DNA from: Ignavibacteria bacterium
Lineage (GTDB): Bacteria > Bacteroidota > Ignavibacteria > UBA10030 > SZUA-254
Assembly (NCBI GenBank): GCA_016178595.1
Contig: JACOSY010000059.1
Location: 24,819 to 88,818, forward strand
Direction of reading: 5' to 3'
Length of the DNA: 64,000 nt
Part shown: positions 44,680 through 54,261 of the stretch, one piece after another
How the letters are laid out: every line of letters begins with the position of its first letter
Position numbering within the stretch: position 1 is the stretch's first letter
The notes under the pieces: generated by a model
Databases searched by the model: none
What the model was told of the DNA's origin: nothing
What the model saw: only the letters and a program-made list of their open reading frames with translations
Made by a program: the position numbers and the translations under genes

Positions 44680-45032
44680 CGAACGTGTCTTCCCTCCATG
44701 AGAGACACGACGATTGCAGTCAAGGGAGAGGTTTGATTCACGGCACACCTTATCCGACAGATAGGCGAAGCAATCGACAAACGCCATCGTTCGATAATTG
44801 ATCCACCGCTGCTTCCTTCCAGCGTAAGATGCATTCCGAAGAGTCTTTGGGATTTCATTCAAACACCCCTTTTTGAGATCAATATCTTCAACCTGCTGTT
44901 GCCCATTTTTGACTTGACAATCGCGATCCAATCGCATATATTTCCTACCAATTAGCGGGGGATACTAGATCATAAAGCACCTCACGGATCTGCCCCACGC
45001 CGTTTCCCGTATAATTCATTTCAGGTATCATC
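44680..45032. other. Intergenic region with a consensus promoter
   Basis: 353 bases. Apart from the promoter at 44914-44942 nothing was recognised. Short minus-strand frames exist (up to 89 codons) but show no family resemblance or ribosome site. Confidence 0.55.
44914..44942 (+). promoter_or_regulatory. Promoter of the 404-residue membrane protein gene
   Basis: TTGACA (44914-44919), 17 bases, TATATT (44937-44942); 90 bases before the ATG at 45033. Confidence 0.72.
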
Positions 45033-46247
45033 ATGGGAGAAAAGATGAAAGCTCTTCTGCATACGGTCGCCCAGTGGATTCGCCAGCTCATTGCTTTGCT
45101 TGCACGCATCACGGTCGGAACATACGACGTAAAAGAGTTGGCCGAACAGTTCATGATTACGGTGAGAGCAAGCTTTGACCAAGCGCTTGTTCATAATCCG
45201 AATCCTCCCCATGAATTGGTCGAGAGGGTGAGATTCCTTATCAAGTACGGGCCAATAAGTTTTCGAACCGCTTATGAGATCGAACGTCTCCTGGTAGAAA
45301 TCTATGATGATGCAAGTATATCGACGACGCTGAAGAGGCGATTAGGGGAGGCCAAAAGTCAGCTCGACAAAGACAGCTATGACTCGTACGAGGCCTTGGT
45401 GAACGATGTGCTGGCGAAGAATGATGTCGCACAGCAACGAACGATTCTCCATCGAATGATCAATGACTTGCAATGGTCGTATACGAAGCAGCAGGTCACC
45501 CGGGTATATCAGAGAGACATTCGGCGAAACACCGTCCTGTTGTTTTTGATCGCCCTTCTCATGTTCGTCGGTTTGATACTCTGGGCTGGAGCTCATCCCG
45601 ACTTTGAAGATCTCAATCTGCTCGTCGCAGTAATGACGGGTTTCATGGGAGCGTGCTGGTCGACACTCGTAAATGTGGAGGAGAGATTTAAGTACGTTAC
45701 AATCGATGACCTCGCGAGCCTCAGGACGTTTGCTATTCTTTTGTTCCGGCCCACAGTCGGACTGGGTGCGGGAATTATCATGTATTACCTTCTCAACGGT
45801 GGATTGCTCGGCGGGAGTTTTTTCCCGGATCTCACTCCATCCCGGCTGAGTAGGAGTCAAATAAACCAAGTGATTGAATATGTCGCCGACAGTCAGTCGG
45901 TTCCGGGAAGCCCGTTGCGCCGGGATTCAGTGAAAAATCATTTGCGGCTCATGTTCGGCGAGCTTAATGATTCGAAGATGCTTGAAGGAGATCGACTGAT
46001 CAAGGGATTTGACGCTTTCATGGAGAGGGACACTGCTCTATCTCTGCGTAAGGATTTCAATCGAGAACGGCTGCAGAGTAAGATCGTCTCAACAATGTCG
46101 ACAGTCAAGCCGAGCTGGGTTCTTCTGGGCGCGAAAGACTTCGCGCTGCTGGTTGTCTGGTGCTTTCTTGCAGGATTCTCAGAAAAATTTGTTCCCAATC
46201 TTTTGGCGAAAGCCGAAGAGTCGGTGAGCGTGAAGAAACAAACATAA
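45033..46247 (+). CDS. Unrecognised multi-pass membrane protein
   Basis: 404 residues. The first ~160 are soluble and helical. Hydrophobic segments follow at about 167-185, 194-214, 234-255 and 368-381, with a ~110-residue soluble loop (256-367) before the last. The end, VWCFLAGFSEKFVPNLLAKA, has an AGFSE-x-FVP-x-LL motif that I associate with the last membrane helix of several otherwise unknown bacterial membrane proteins. No enzyme motif was seen. It has its own consensus promoter. A 31-codon frame with a good ribosome site lies 24 bases downstream. I assign no function. Confidence 0.8.
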   Translation: MGEKMKALLHTVAQWIRQLIALLARITVGTYDVKELAEQFMITVRASFDQALVHNPNPPHELVERVRFLIKYGPISFRTAYEIERLLVEIYDDASISTTLKRRLGEAKSQLDKDSYDSYEALVNDVLAKNDVAQQRTILHRMINDLQWSYTKQQVTRVYQRDIRRNTVLLFLIALLMFVGLILWAGAHPDFEDLNLLVAVMTGFMGACWSTLVNVEERFKYVTIDDLASLRTFAILLFRPTVGLGAGIIMYYLLNGGLLGGSFFPDLTPSRLSRSQINQVIEYVADSQSVPGSPLRRDSVKNHLRLMFGELNDSKMLEGDRLIKGFDAFMERDTALSLRKDFNRERLQSKIVSTMSTVKPSWVLLGAKDFALLVVWCFLAGFSEKFVPNLLAKAEESVSVKKQT

Positions 46248-46271
46248 ATGGATTGTGCGCAGAGGTGAACC

Positions 46272-46367
46272 ATGGCTAAGAAAACTGAGACTACAATTCC
46301 AAGAGCGACAATACGAGAACTTGCCTACAAGATGAAAGGAGCGGGGAATAAGCCGAGTCCCCGGTAA
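46272..46367 (+). CDS. Possible 31-residue basic peptide
   Basis: MAKKTETTIPRATIRELAYK and eleven more residues, ending GNKPSPR. GAGGTGA lies 4-10 bases before the ATG. It could be a real small protein cotranscribed with the membrane protein, or the 5' remnant of a longer gene cut short near 46367. There is no further support. Confidence 0.35.
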   Translation: MAKKTETTIPRATIRELAYKMKGAGNKPSPR

Positions 46368-46373
46368 ATTCGG

Positions 46374-48647
46374 TCACTTACGATACGTGTAGGAAGAAGT
46401 GTATTTTGTCCGTGGGAGAAAGTACGCATGATCCAAATCGTACTTCATCGGATACGCCAAATCGTCGAACGTTACCACGATTGTTTCCTTCACGCTATCT
46501 CCCGCTGGAACGGTGAATTCAACCGGCACGCGCAAGATCGTGTCGGGGAACGAGTACCAGTCAATCTCCGTAGTACCTGTCTTCGTACTGAAATACTTGT
46601 AGCGCGTCTCAAATCCCGGCACCACTTTCCCGTCGCGGGAATAACTGACTGCGACTGTGTACGGCCGCCTCGTCATTGCAAGTGTCAGTCGGACGCGATG
46701 GCTTGTCACTGAATCGGCTGGATGTTCGATGGAATCATTTCGACCGATTGTTACCCAGCTCGTATCAAATGATCCGGCAGGCTGAATCTCTACCTTCATC
46801 GTTCGTCCCACTATTGCCGTATCTTTCCCTTCATGAGTGATTCTAAGGCCCGAGAGATACTCGGAGCTCTTGATCAACACAGATCTGGAACGATCGTTCA
46901 TGTTGTACTCTTCATTAACACGGACGTCCCTGTACCACAATTCGTTGTACACGGGGGTTGCCAGCAAATAGGCCGTGAGTGCGATAAAGAGTACTCCAAC
47001 GACTGCTAGAATGCGTGGTGACCGGATAGCGTGGACAATCGACTGAAGTTCCGGTGCATCACGGATGACGGCGACAGATGCATATAGAAACGGCAAGAGA
47101 TAGAGACTGAAGAAGAGGATTGCTCCGCCATTCAGCGTGAACGCAGCAAGAGACGTTGTCGGAATGGCGTTGGCAACGGAACGAAACACCAATCCATCCC
47201 ATTCTGAAAAAACGAGCCGGATCATCCACCATGGTGAGAGGACAAGAAAAACAAGTTTGAGAACAGGCTGACGAACAATGATAGCAAGACTAATGAGCAG
47301 CAGAGCAACCGCCGGTTCGACCGTGAGCTTGATGGTAACAAGGCTGAGGAGGATGAGAAATACGACGAGCATGATGAGTGATCGAGCTGCAAATTCGAAT
47401 GACGATGGGGCAAGCCTGAGTCGTCTCGCTAAACGAAGCGTTATCCATCCGCCAATGATCATTGCAAGGAAGGCGAGCAAGTAGTAAGTATCGAACGCTG
47501 TAAACCACGGATGGCGAAGACCCCGCAGGAGTCCGATGACGTCGGATGAAAACCAACCGCAAGCAATGATCGTCAAAGAGAAGAGCCATACCTTCAGGCC
47601 GGACCATCGTATGTGCTCTGCCGGCTGTTGCAGCTTACGCTGTCGATGTGCAGCGATAAGCGCAGCGATTGTTGTCGTGAGCGCAATTCCTACAAACGTC
47701 CACAATGCCCAGATCGGAATGAAAATTGGAGTTGTGCCTATGAGGTAGAGCCAGTATCGTTCAACCTCTCGCGACAGCACGCCGCTATCAAAACGTTCGG
47801 CGAGTTTCAATACGAGATCGCCCGATCGTTTCAATCCTCGCGGATCGAAGTTCTCGAAGTTATCGCGCGGCGTATGAATCGGTTTGGCGACATCGGTGGA
47901 AAAATCTATGGCCGGGACTCCTTTCCGAAGAAACGATTCATGGTCCGATCCTGCGCCCGCCTGTCCCGCATAATTGAGCGAGAAGAAATGAGTGGGGTAG
48001 CGGAGATGTTCATACCCTAACCTGGAAAACTCTTCAACGGCGGCACGCGGTAACCAGGCAGGTGCACTTATCCCGCCTCCGACATCGGGATCCATCTCGA
48101 GTATTCCGAGTCCGTTTGCCATGTCTACCTGAAGCATCAATGCAACGCTGTCAATGTCGGAGAAATGGTCGACGAAGTAATTTGAACCTTCCAAGCCTTG
48201 CTCCTCCCCGCCAAAACAACAAAAAACAATCGTTGACTGCATAGGCCGTTGTCCGAGGGTGCGCGCACATTCTATCACGACAGCCGATCCCGATCCATCA
48301 TCATCAGCGCCGGGGATTTCAGGCCCTGCTGAATCGATGTGTCCACCGATGACGATGATACGTTGCGTTGCACCGTGCTTGATCCCGACCGCAATCCCGC
48401 TCGTCGTGTTCGCGCGCGATGTGTACGTCATCGGCATGACGTAGGAAGTATCGCAACCGTATTCCCGAAATTTGTTGACAGCATAGGCAAGTGCAGCCTG
48501 TTCAGACGGCGAGCCCATCGGCCGCGGACCGATCTCAACCGCGAGGTGCTTCAGGATTACAGCGGCATTGTCTTGTGAGAATTCCGTCCCGGAGTGGAGA
48601 GAAGCAAGCGAAAAAATGGAAAGCATCGCAAACAGGAAGTACTTCAC
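46374..48647 (-). CDS. M28-family metallopeptidase with C-terminal membrane domain
   Basis: 757 residues. Signal sequence, then a peptidase M28 domain to about 290 with the di-zinc ligands H103 (GGHIDSAGPEIPG), D115 (ADDDGSGSA), the E148-E149 pair (GGEEQGLEGSNY), D175 (QVDMANG) and a late His (GSDHESFL). Residues ~305-560 form about eight membrane segments and the last ~170 a soluble domain. This plan resembles the Fxna/ER aminopeptidase-like branch of M28. It should cleave N-terminal residues from peptides outside the cytoplasm. It is coupled to the upstream hydrolase by an ATGA overlap. Confidence 0.88.
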   Translation of the reverse strand: MKYFLFAMLSIFSLASLHSGTEFSQDNAAVILKHLAVEIGPRPMGSPSEQAALAYAVNKFREYGCDTSYVMPMTYTSRANTTSGIAVGIKHGATQRIIVIGGHIDSAGPEIPGADDDGSGSAVVIECARTLGQRPMQSTIVFCCFGGEEQGLEGSNYFVDHFSDIDSVALMLQVDMANGLGILEMDPDVGGGISAPAWLPRAAVEEFSRLGYEHLRYPTHFFSLNYAGQAGAGSDHESFLRKGVPAIDFSTDVAKPIHTPRDNFENFDPRGLKRSGDLVLKLAERFDSGVLSREVERYWLYLIGTTPIFIPIWALWTFVGIALTTTIAALIAAHRQRKLQQPAEHIRWSGLKVWLFSLTIIACGWFSSDVIGLLRGLRHPWFTAFDTYYLLAFLAMIIGGWITLRLARRLRLAPSSFEFAARSLIMLVVFLILLSLVTIKLTVEPAVALLLISLAIIVRQPVLKLVFLVLSPWWMIRLVFSEWDGLVFRSVANAIPTTSLAAFTLNGGAILFFSLYLLPFLYASVAVIRDAPELQSIVHAIRSPRILAVVGVLFIALTAYLLATPVYNELWYRDVRVNEEYNMNDRSRSVLIKSSEYLSGLRITHEGKDTAIVGRTMKVEIQPAGSFDTSWVTIGRNDSIEHPADSVTSHRVRLTLAMTRRPYTVAVSYSRDGKVVPGFETRYKYFSTKTGTTEIDWYSFPDTILRVPVEFTVPAGDSVKETIVVTFDDLAYPMKYDLDHAYFLPRTKYTSSYTYRK

Positions 48648-49552
48648 TGAAGATTCCTTTCAAAGAATTTCAACACCTTCGTTTCGTACTCCTTGCCGGC
48701 GACGTTCCACGTATCATGGTGCATCGCTTCTTTGATAGGATAGACTTCCTTAGGGCCAGTCGCGTTGTCGTAGAGTGTCAAGGAGTATGTGTATTTGATC
48801 AGTTGATCGTTCTCGCTATAGATGAAGAGGATGGGAATGGAAATTTTCTTCACAGCGTCCAGCGGTGAGACGTCGCTTGCTCTAAACTTGGCCATCAATT
48901 CCGACCGGACGATCACGATGTTGCGCAGGTAGTGGAAAGGAAGCTGGATCATCCGCTTCTGGTAGTCATCGAAGATGGATCGAAGCGTGGCGAAGGAATT
49001 CTCTGCAACCACGGCAACGATGCGTTTATCGATGGAGGCGGCCTGCAGCGCCACTGCAGCGCCCATCGATGTTCCGAACAAACCGATTTTCCCGAGTCGC
49101 ATATCCGTGCGTGTCATGAAATAGTCGATGACCTTGGAGACGTCGTGTTTCTCGTAATAGCCGTAGGTGCAGAAGCGGCCATCACTGTCGCCATGCCGGC
49201 GTGCATCGTACAGAAAAACATTGAAGTGGTGATCGTGAAGGAGCTTTGCGAATTGCAGCCCATCGATCTTCGAATCACCGACACCGTGAAGATAGATGAT
49301 CGTTCCTTTGACGGGAGATCCCGCCTTGATGAGCCACGAGTTTAATTTGGTATCGTCATCGACGGGAACGTTGATCTCGTCGAAGGAGAGGCCAAGTTCT
49401 TTCGGCGATGTCGGCACGCCCAGGGAACGGTAGACGTCAACCGTGCGGCGGCGCGGGCGCAAGAGAAGCGTCGGACCGACGAGAAAGAGAATGATTGTGA
49501 CACTCGTGAAGAACAAGAGGAACGCTATCACAAGTGCGAGGAGTAACGTCAT
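48644..49552 (-). CDS. Membrane-anchored alpha/beta hydrolase
   Basis: 302 residues. An N-terminal membrane segment (about 3-30) is followed by an alpha/beta-hydrolase domain: oxyanion region YLHGVGDSK, LYDARRHGDSDG, nucleophile elbow GLFGTSMGAAVAL, and late acidic and His residues (ILFIYSENDQLIKYTY, MHHDTWNV). It is of the serine aminopeptidase/YqkD-like type. The substrate is unknown. The stop overlaps the start of the M28 peptidase gene, so the two are made together. Confidence 0.87.
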   Translation of the reverse strand: MTLLLALVIAFLLFFTSVTIILFLVGPTLLLRPRRRTVDVYRSLGVPTSPKELGLSFDEINVPVDDDTKLNSWLIKAGSPVKGTIIYLHGVGDSKIDGLQFAKLLHDHHFNVFLYDARRHGDSDGRFCTYGYYEKHDVSKVIDYFMTRTDMRLGKIGLFGTSMGAAVALQAASIDKRIVAVVAENSFATLRSIFDDYQKRMIQLPFHYLRNIVIVRSELMAKFRASDVSPLDAVKKISIPILFIYSENDQLIKYTYSLTLYDNATGPKEVYPIKEAMHHDTWNVAGKEYETKVLKFFERNLQ

Positions 49553-49678
49553 TGATGGATGAGAAGGTTGCTAAAAAGTGAATTCCGAGCTAAACAGTTG
49601 TCCAAATATACGGACGAGTGCCATTGGATGCAACCGCTCTACCGATTCTCCCTCAATCTTCGTATATTTTCCTCCACG

Positions 49679-50788
49679 ATGCCCGCACAACCGAATATCG
49701 CACTCGTCCACGACTGGCTTACCCGTATGCGGGGAGGAGAAAAAGTACTCGAAGTGCTGTGCGAGCTTTTTCCAAACGCACCTCTTTTCACACTTGTCCA
49801 TCGCAAGGGAAGCTGTTCACCGGCAATCGAGCGGATGAACATTACGACATCATTCCTGCAGGATATTCCATTCGGACAAAGTCATTACCAGCATTTCCTC
49901 CCGCTGTTTCCTCTTGCAGCAAAGAGTTTGGATGTACGTGACTTCGATCTTGTCATCTCCAGCAGTCATGCTGCCGCAAAGGGTGTCCGCGTGAGAGACG
50001 ATGCGATGCACGTCTGTTACTGTCACACGCCGATGCGGTACATCTGGGATCAGTACGAACAGTACTTCGGGGAACAGCAAGCCTCGTTGCCGGTTCGACT
50101 GGCAATGAAAACGATCCGCGGTTCTTTGCAACGGTGGGATGTGAAGTCATCAAAAAATGTCAACCACTTTATCGCGAATTCAGAGAATGTTCGACAGCGG
50201 ATTATGAGAATATACGGGAGAGATTCGACAGTCGTTTATCCGCCGGTTGATGCGGCCCGATTTTCTTTATCGACGAGAGACGAACATTACTATCTCATCG
50301 TCTCGGCGCTCGTTCCATACAAGAGAATTGATATTGCTGTCGAAGCGTTCAACCATCTTGGCGAGAAACTGGCGATTGTCGGAACAGGCTCGGAAGAGAA
50401 GCGGTTGAAGGCGATGGCGAAGCCGAACATCGAATTTATCGGCTGGGCAAACGATGACGAGCTGCAGAAGTATTTTTCCGGTTGCCGCGCGTTGATCTTC
50501 CCGGGCGAGGAAGACTTCGGTATCGTGCCTGTCGAGGCAATGGCGTGCGGCAAGCCTGTTATCGCCTTCGGCAAAGGCGGCGCGCTTGAAACTGTGGTGG
50601 AAGGAAAGACGGGACTCTTCTTCCAGGAGCAAAGTGCGGAGAGCCTGGAGCGAAGAGTACAAGAATTTCGGGAACAGGAATTTGATGGCCGCACGATCCG
50701 CGATCATGCAATGAAGTTCAGCCGGGAGAGATTTTCTGAAGAGATGCGAGAGACGATTGAAAAGTTTGTGGAACAGCGCAGCCGGTAG
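49679..50788 (+). CDS. Group 1 (GT4) glycosyltransferase
   Basis: 369 residues from the ATG at 49679 (MPAQPNIALVHDWLTRMRGG); the longer frame upstream has no family match. IALVHDWLTRMRGGEKVLE and CYCHTPMRYIWDQYEQYFG are typical of the N-terminal domain of mannosyl-/rhamnosyltransferases such as WbaZ. The C-terminal nucleotide-sugar site is EEDFGIVPVEAMACGKPVIA. It likely acts in O-antigen or exopolysaccharide synthesis at the inner membrane. No other sugar genes are adjacent. Confidence 0.9.
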   Translation: MPAQPNIALVHDWLTRMRGGEKVLEVLCELFPNAPLFTLVHRKGSCSPAIERMNITTSFLQDIPFGQSHYQHFLPLFPLAAKSLDVRDFDLVISSSHAAAKGVRVRDDAMHVCYCHTPMRYIWDQYEQYFGEQQASLPVRLAMKTIRGSLQRWDVKSSKNVNHFIANSENVRQRIMRIYGRDSTVVYPPVDAARFSLSTRDEHYYLIVSALVPYKRIDIAVEAFNHLGEKLAIVGTGSEEKRLKAMAKPNIEFIGWANDDELQKYFSGCRALIFPGEEDFGIVPVEAMACGKPVIAFGKGGALETVVEGKTGLFFQEQSAESLERRVQEFREQEFDGRTIRDHAMKFSRERFSEEMRETIEKFVEQRSR

Positions 50789-51051
50789 CCGCGACCTTTA
50801 TGGTCGCGTACCCGATAGATTTTGCTCGCTCCCAAGCTCTGGTACTTCCTCTTGTGTTCCCAACCAGAGGTTGGGAACGAGCCTGCGCTTGTTCCGCGCG
50901 CCATCATGTGACGTCGCCTTCCAGCTATCCATCAATCCCTTTCATCCGCTCGACGAGTCTACGGCTCGTCGAGTCGTAGACTGTAAATTTCCCCCCTTGC
51001 TTTTCCTCCCAAAAATTTCTACTTTACATCCGCAATTCTGTAGGAAATGTA
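50789..51051. repeat. Intergenic region with three palindromes
   Basis: CGCGACC/GGTCGCG (50790-50808) starts right after the glycosyltransferase stop. GTTCCCAAC/GTTGGGAAC (50856-50878) and CTCGACGAG/CTCGTCGAG (50949-50973) follow. TTTCATCC before the third is shared with the elements at 22.9 kb. None has a T tract, so they look like mobile repeats rather than terminators. TTGCTT-17-TACTTT near 50999-51027 may be the promoter of the next gene. Confidence 0.65.
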
Positions 51052-53790
51052 TTGACTGACCGATCGATCATCGCACTGCGTCGTTTTACACTCCAGCTCC
51101 TGCTGATCGTTCTCCCTCTTTTTGTCTTCGCTCAAACCCAATTCATCATTCGCCCGACGCTTTCGCCGCAGCAGTTCAATGGCATTCGCCTGCAATCGCC
51201 GGAAAGGCTCGGCCGGCCAAAGGTGGGACTTGTGCTCAGCGGCGGCGGCGCTCGCGGCCTGGCGCAGATCGGCGTTCTTCGCGCATTGGAGAAGAATGAT
51301 ATCCCGATCGACTTGATTATCGGGAATAGCCTCGGCAGCGTCGTCGGCGGATTGTACGCGGCAGGATATTCAACGACGCAGATCGAGAGCATTGCAACGC
51401 ACGCAAACTGGAGCGAGCTTCTGTCGTTCTCCGAAGAAACGAAGCGAACGGATTTGTTTCTTGAACAAAAACTCTCGCAGCAGTCGGGCTACCTCGTCAT
51501 TCGCTTCGATGGGCTTGAGCCGATCATTCCATCGGCCATCTCCGGCGGGCAGCGTCTCTCAAACTTCTTTTCGTATCTCACGCTGCAAGCGCTCTACCAT
51601 CCGAATCCAAGTTTTGATGATCTGAAAATCCCGTTCCGCGCGATTGCAACCGATCTCATTTCCGGGAAACGCGTGATGCTCGATCGCGGCTCGCTCGCCG
51701 AGGCAATGCGCGCAAGCGTCACGGTGCCGCTGTTGTACTCGCCGATTGAGCGCGATTCGATGTACCTTGTCGATGGCGGGCTCACGTCCAATATTCCTGT
51801 CGATATTGCCCGATCGATGGGCTGCGATGTCGTGATTGTCGTAAACTCGACCAGCTCAATGCGCAACGCGAGCCAGCTCGAAGCGCCGTGGGAGATTGCC
51901 GATCAGATCATGACGATCATGATGCAGGAAAACAATGAGCGTCAGTTGAAGCTTGCCGATATCGTCATCACGCCGGATAGGGGGAATCGCATTGTTTCCG
52001 ACTTCACGGGAATCGATTCGCTGATCATTGAAGGGGAACGGGCGGCAACGCAGAACATTCACGCCATCCACGATGCTCTCAATGAACATACAAAGATCAT
52101 CTCGTCTCTGTCGCCGGAAACATTTAAGAATGTCGATGTAAAGTTCAGCGGCGATTCGATCTCGAGCGAGATTCATCAAGAAATTCTTACGGAGATTCAA
52201 CAGCAAACAGTTTCGCCTCGCTCTATCGAATCGTTTCTCAATCGCATCTACTCGTCGGGTCGGTATCAGAACGTCTCTGCTGAAGTGTCAAGCACCGCAA
52301 GCCCTACAGAAGTCTTGTACCACGTTTCGGCGTATCCACCGCTGAACGAGATTACGTTTTCCGGCAACGAACTGATTGCCAACGATCTTATTGAACAGGA
52401 GATCGCTCATTTCAAAGGAAAAGAGTTGAACTATGCCGACGTTCAGAAGGCGATGGAAGATATTCTTACGTTGTATCGCGAGAAAGGATATTCGCTCGCC
52501 CGGATTGAGTCTGTCCACGTCGATCCGACGAAAGGGACGCTGAACTTTCACATCAATGAAGGAACGATTGCGCAGATTCACTACGAAGGCAACGTGCGAA
52601 CGAAGGACTACATCATCAGGCGGGAATTCCCGCTTGATGAGGGAGACATCTTCAACGTCGATCAAGCAGCGAAAGGCATCACGAACATCAAGAGCACGGG
52701 CCTCTTCGAGTATGTGTTGTTGGATGTCCGTTACAGCGGCAATCAACCGATCATCGTCCTGAAAGTGAAGGAGAAAAGCTCCGAGCTTGTGCGGCTCGGC
52801 CTCTATGCCGATAACGAGCGCAGCATCGTTACGACCGTCGATATCCGTGATGCAAACTTTCGCGGCGCATGGGAGGATTTCGGACTTCTCGCCCGTTACG
52901 GCTACCGCGACAGGCACGTGCAGCTTGGTTATACGGTCAACAGAATTTTCAATACGTACTTCACGTTCAATGTAAGGGGATACTTCAACTCGCACGACAT
53001 TCTTACGTATCGAGACGATCTCTCGACCGACTCGCGCAGCTGGGATAGAATAGAGTTTGGAAAATACCGCAAAGATATTTATGGCGGAACTATGTTGTTC
53101 GGAAGTCACTTCGAGCGTTTTGGAGATGTCACAGCGCAGCTTCGAGTCGAACACCACAGAATTGTCAGCATCTCGGGCAATGGTTACGCGCCCGAAGAGT
53201 ATCATTTTGCGAGCGTTCGATTGCAGAGCACTGTAGATACGGAGAACAAGTTCCTCTTCCCAACCGAAGGGATGTACCTCTCGATGTTCTATGAGTCTGC
53301 GTCGAAGAATCTCGGGAGCGAGGTTGGATTCGGCAAGATCGGCGTCACGTATGAAGCGTATATCACACCGCTGCAGCGTCATACGATTCGACCAAGAATT
53401 ACCTTCAGGTTCGCAGATGAAACGCTGCCGATTGCCGAGCAGTTCACGCTCGGCGGCTTCAACTCGTTTTTTGGCCTGCATGACGACGATAGTTATGGCC
53501 GGCAGCTTTTCGTCATCAACACGGAGTACCGGTACGCGCTGCCGTTCAAAATCATCTTCGATACGTATATCAAGGTGCGCTACGATCTTGGAACGATCTC
53601 GCTCATTCCACAGGAATTAAAGCTCAACAGTTTCCGGCACGGCATCGGAGCTGAGTTGGCACTCGATACGCCGCTTGGCGCGGCATCGTTCGGTATCGGC
53701 AAAAGCTTTTATCCGAGACGAGACCTTCCCAACACGCCTCTGAGCTTCGGACCGCTGCTTCTGTATTTCTCGATCGGTCCGGCTCTTTAG
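51052..53790 (+). CDS. Patatin-like phospholipase fused to POTRA and outer-membrane barrel (PlpD-like)
   Basis: 912 residues starting at TTG, with AGGAAA upstream. Signal peptide to about 28. The patatin domain (~57-330) has the oxyanion loop SGGGARGLA, nucleophile S93 in GNSLGS and catalytic Asp in VDGG (D241). POTRA-like regions follow at about 425-580 (NEITFSGNELIANDLIEQEI, GTIAQIHYEGNVRTKDYIIR). The C-terminal ~330 residues are a beta-barrel of the BamA/surface antigen type ending in LLLYFSIGPAL. The layout is that of type Vd autotransporters such as PlpD of Pseudomonas. It should be a lipase displayed at or passed through the outer membrane. Confidence 0.92.
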   Translation: MTDRSIIALRRFTLQLLLIVLPLFVFAQTQFIIRPTLSPQQFNGIRLQSPERLGRPKVGLVLSGGGARGLAQIGVLRALEKNDIPIDLIIGNSLGSVVGGLYAAGYSTTQIESIATHANWSELLSFSEETKRTDLFLEQKLSQQSGYLVIRFDGLEPIIPSAISGGQRLSNFFSYLTLQALYHPNPSFDDLKIPFRAIATDLISGKRVMLDRGSLAEAMRASVTVPLLYSPIERDSMYLVDGGLTSNIPVDIARSMGCDVVIVVNSTSSMRNASQLEAPWEIADQIMTIMMQENNERQLKLADIVITPDRGNRIVSDFTGIDSLIIEGERAATQNIHAIHDALNEHTKIISSLSPETFKNVDVKFSGDSISSEIHQEILTEIQQQTVSPRSIESFLNRIYSSGRYQNVSAEVSSTASPTEVLYHVSAYPPLNEITFSGNELIANDLIEQEIAHFKGKELNYADVQKAMEDILTLYREKGYSLARIESVHVDPTKGTLNFHINEGTIAQIHYEGNVRTKDYIIRREFPLDEGDIFNVDQAAKGITNIKSTGLFEYVLLDVRYSGNQPIIVLKVKEKSSELVRLGLYADNERSIVTTVDIRDANFRGAWEDFGLLARYGYRDRHVQLGYTVNRIFNTYFTFNVRGYFNSHDILTYRDDLSTDSRSWDRIEFGKYRKDIYGGTMLFGSHFERFGDVTAQLRVEHHRIVSISGNGYAPEEYHFASVRLQSTVDTENKFLFPTEGMYLSMFYESASKNLGSEVGFGKIGVTYEAYITPLQRHTIRPRITFRFADETLPIAEQFTLGGFNSFFGLHDDDSYGRQLFVINTEYRYALPFKIIFDTYIKVRYDLGTISLIPQELKLNSFRHGIGAELALDTPLGAASFGIGKSFYPRRDLPNTPLSFGPLLLYFSIGPAL

Positions 53791-53799
53791 TTGTTCACG

Positions 53800-53828
53800 T
53801 TGATATTCCCTGCGGTGCTTCGTATCTT
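53800..53828 (+). promoter_or_regulatory. Promoter of archease-rtcB
   Basis: TTGATA (53800-53805), 17 bases, TATCTT (53823-53828). The ATG at 53837 follows after 8 bases, so the leader would be almost absent. Confidence 0.45.
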
Positions 53829-53836
53829 GCGTACAG

Positions 53837-54256
53837 ATGAAGCCCGGCTACACGATACTCGATCACCCTGCCGACCTCGGCATCGAAGCCTATGGCGCTA
53901 CGCTGGCAGAGGCTTTTGAACAAGCGGCTGTTGCGCTCACCTCCATTATTATCGAGCATTCTACCGTCGAGTCTCGTGAGCAGCGCGAGGTCGAGATCAC
54001 GGCCTCAGACTTCGAGCAGCTTCTGGTGAAATGGCTGACGGAAATTCTGTATTTGTATGATGGCCGACAGTTCGTAGTGTGTGAGGCAGCAATCCATAAG
54101 CTCTCGCCGGCAAAACTGTGGGCAACAATTTGCGGCGAACAATTTTCTCCGCTCAAGCACAAAACAAAGTTAGATGTGAAAGCGGTAACCTATCATCAAC
54201 TCCTCATCCAGGAAAATGCAGAGGGTGGGAGGATAACAGTGTATCTCGACATCTGA
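53837..54256 (+). CDS. Archease
   Basis: 139 residues, the usual size. The N-terminus YTILDHPADLGIEAYG has the conserved D-H-x-A-D, and Asp/Glu residues near the end (KAVTYHQL, VYLDI) complete the metal site of the family. Archease activates the RNA ligase RtcB by helping its guanylylation and turnover. The rtcB gene starts 5 bases after it, which makes the assignment firm. Confidence 0.95.
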   Translation: MKPGYTILDHPADLGIEAYGATLAEAFEQAAVALTSIIIEHSTVESREQREVEITASDFEQLLVKWLTEILYLYDGRQFVVCEAAIHKLSPAKLWATICGEQFSPLKHKTKLDVKAVTYHQLLIQENAEGGRITVYLDI

Positions 54257-54261
54257 CTTCT

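Noticed and set aside
44668..44937. 89-codon minus-strand frame between the cupredoxin gene and the membrane protein gene
   Set aside because: No family resemblance, no ribosome site, and its 5' end lies in the promoter of the neighbouring gene.
46374..49552. Defence or signalling system made of peptidase and hydrolase
   Set aside because: Both proteins are of common envelope families with ordinary coupling; nothing suggests an immune function.
52288..53481. 397-codon minus-strand frame
   Set aside because: It is antisense to the POTRA and barrel part of the patatin protein and has no recognisable domain.
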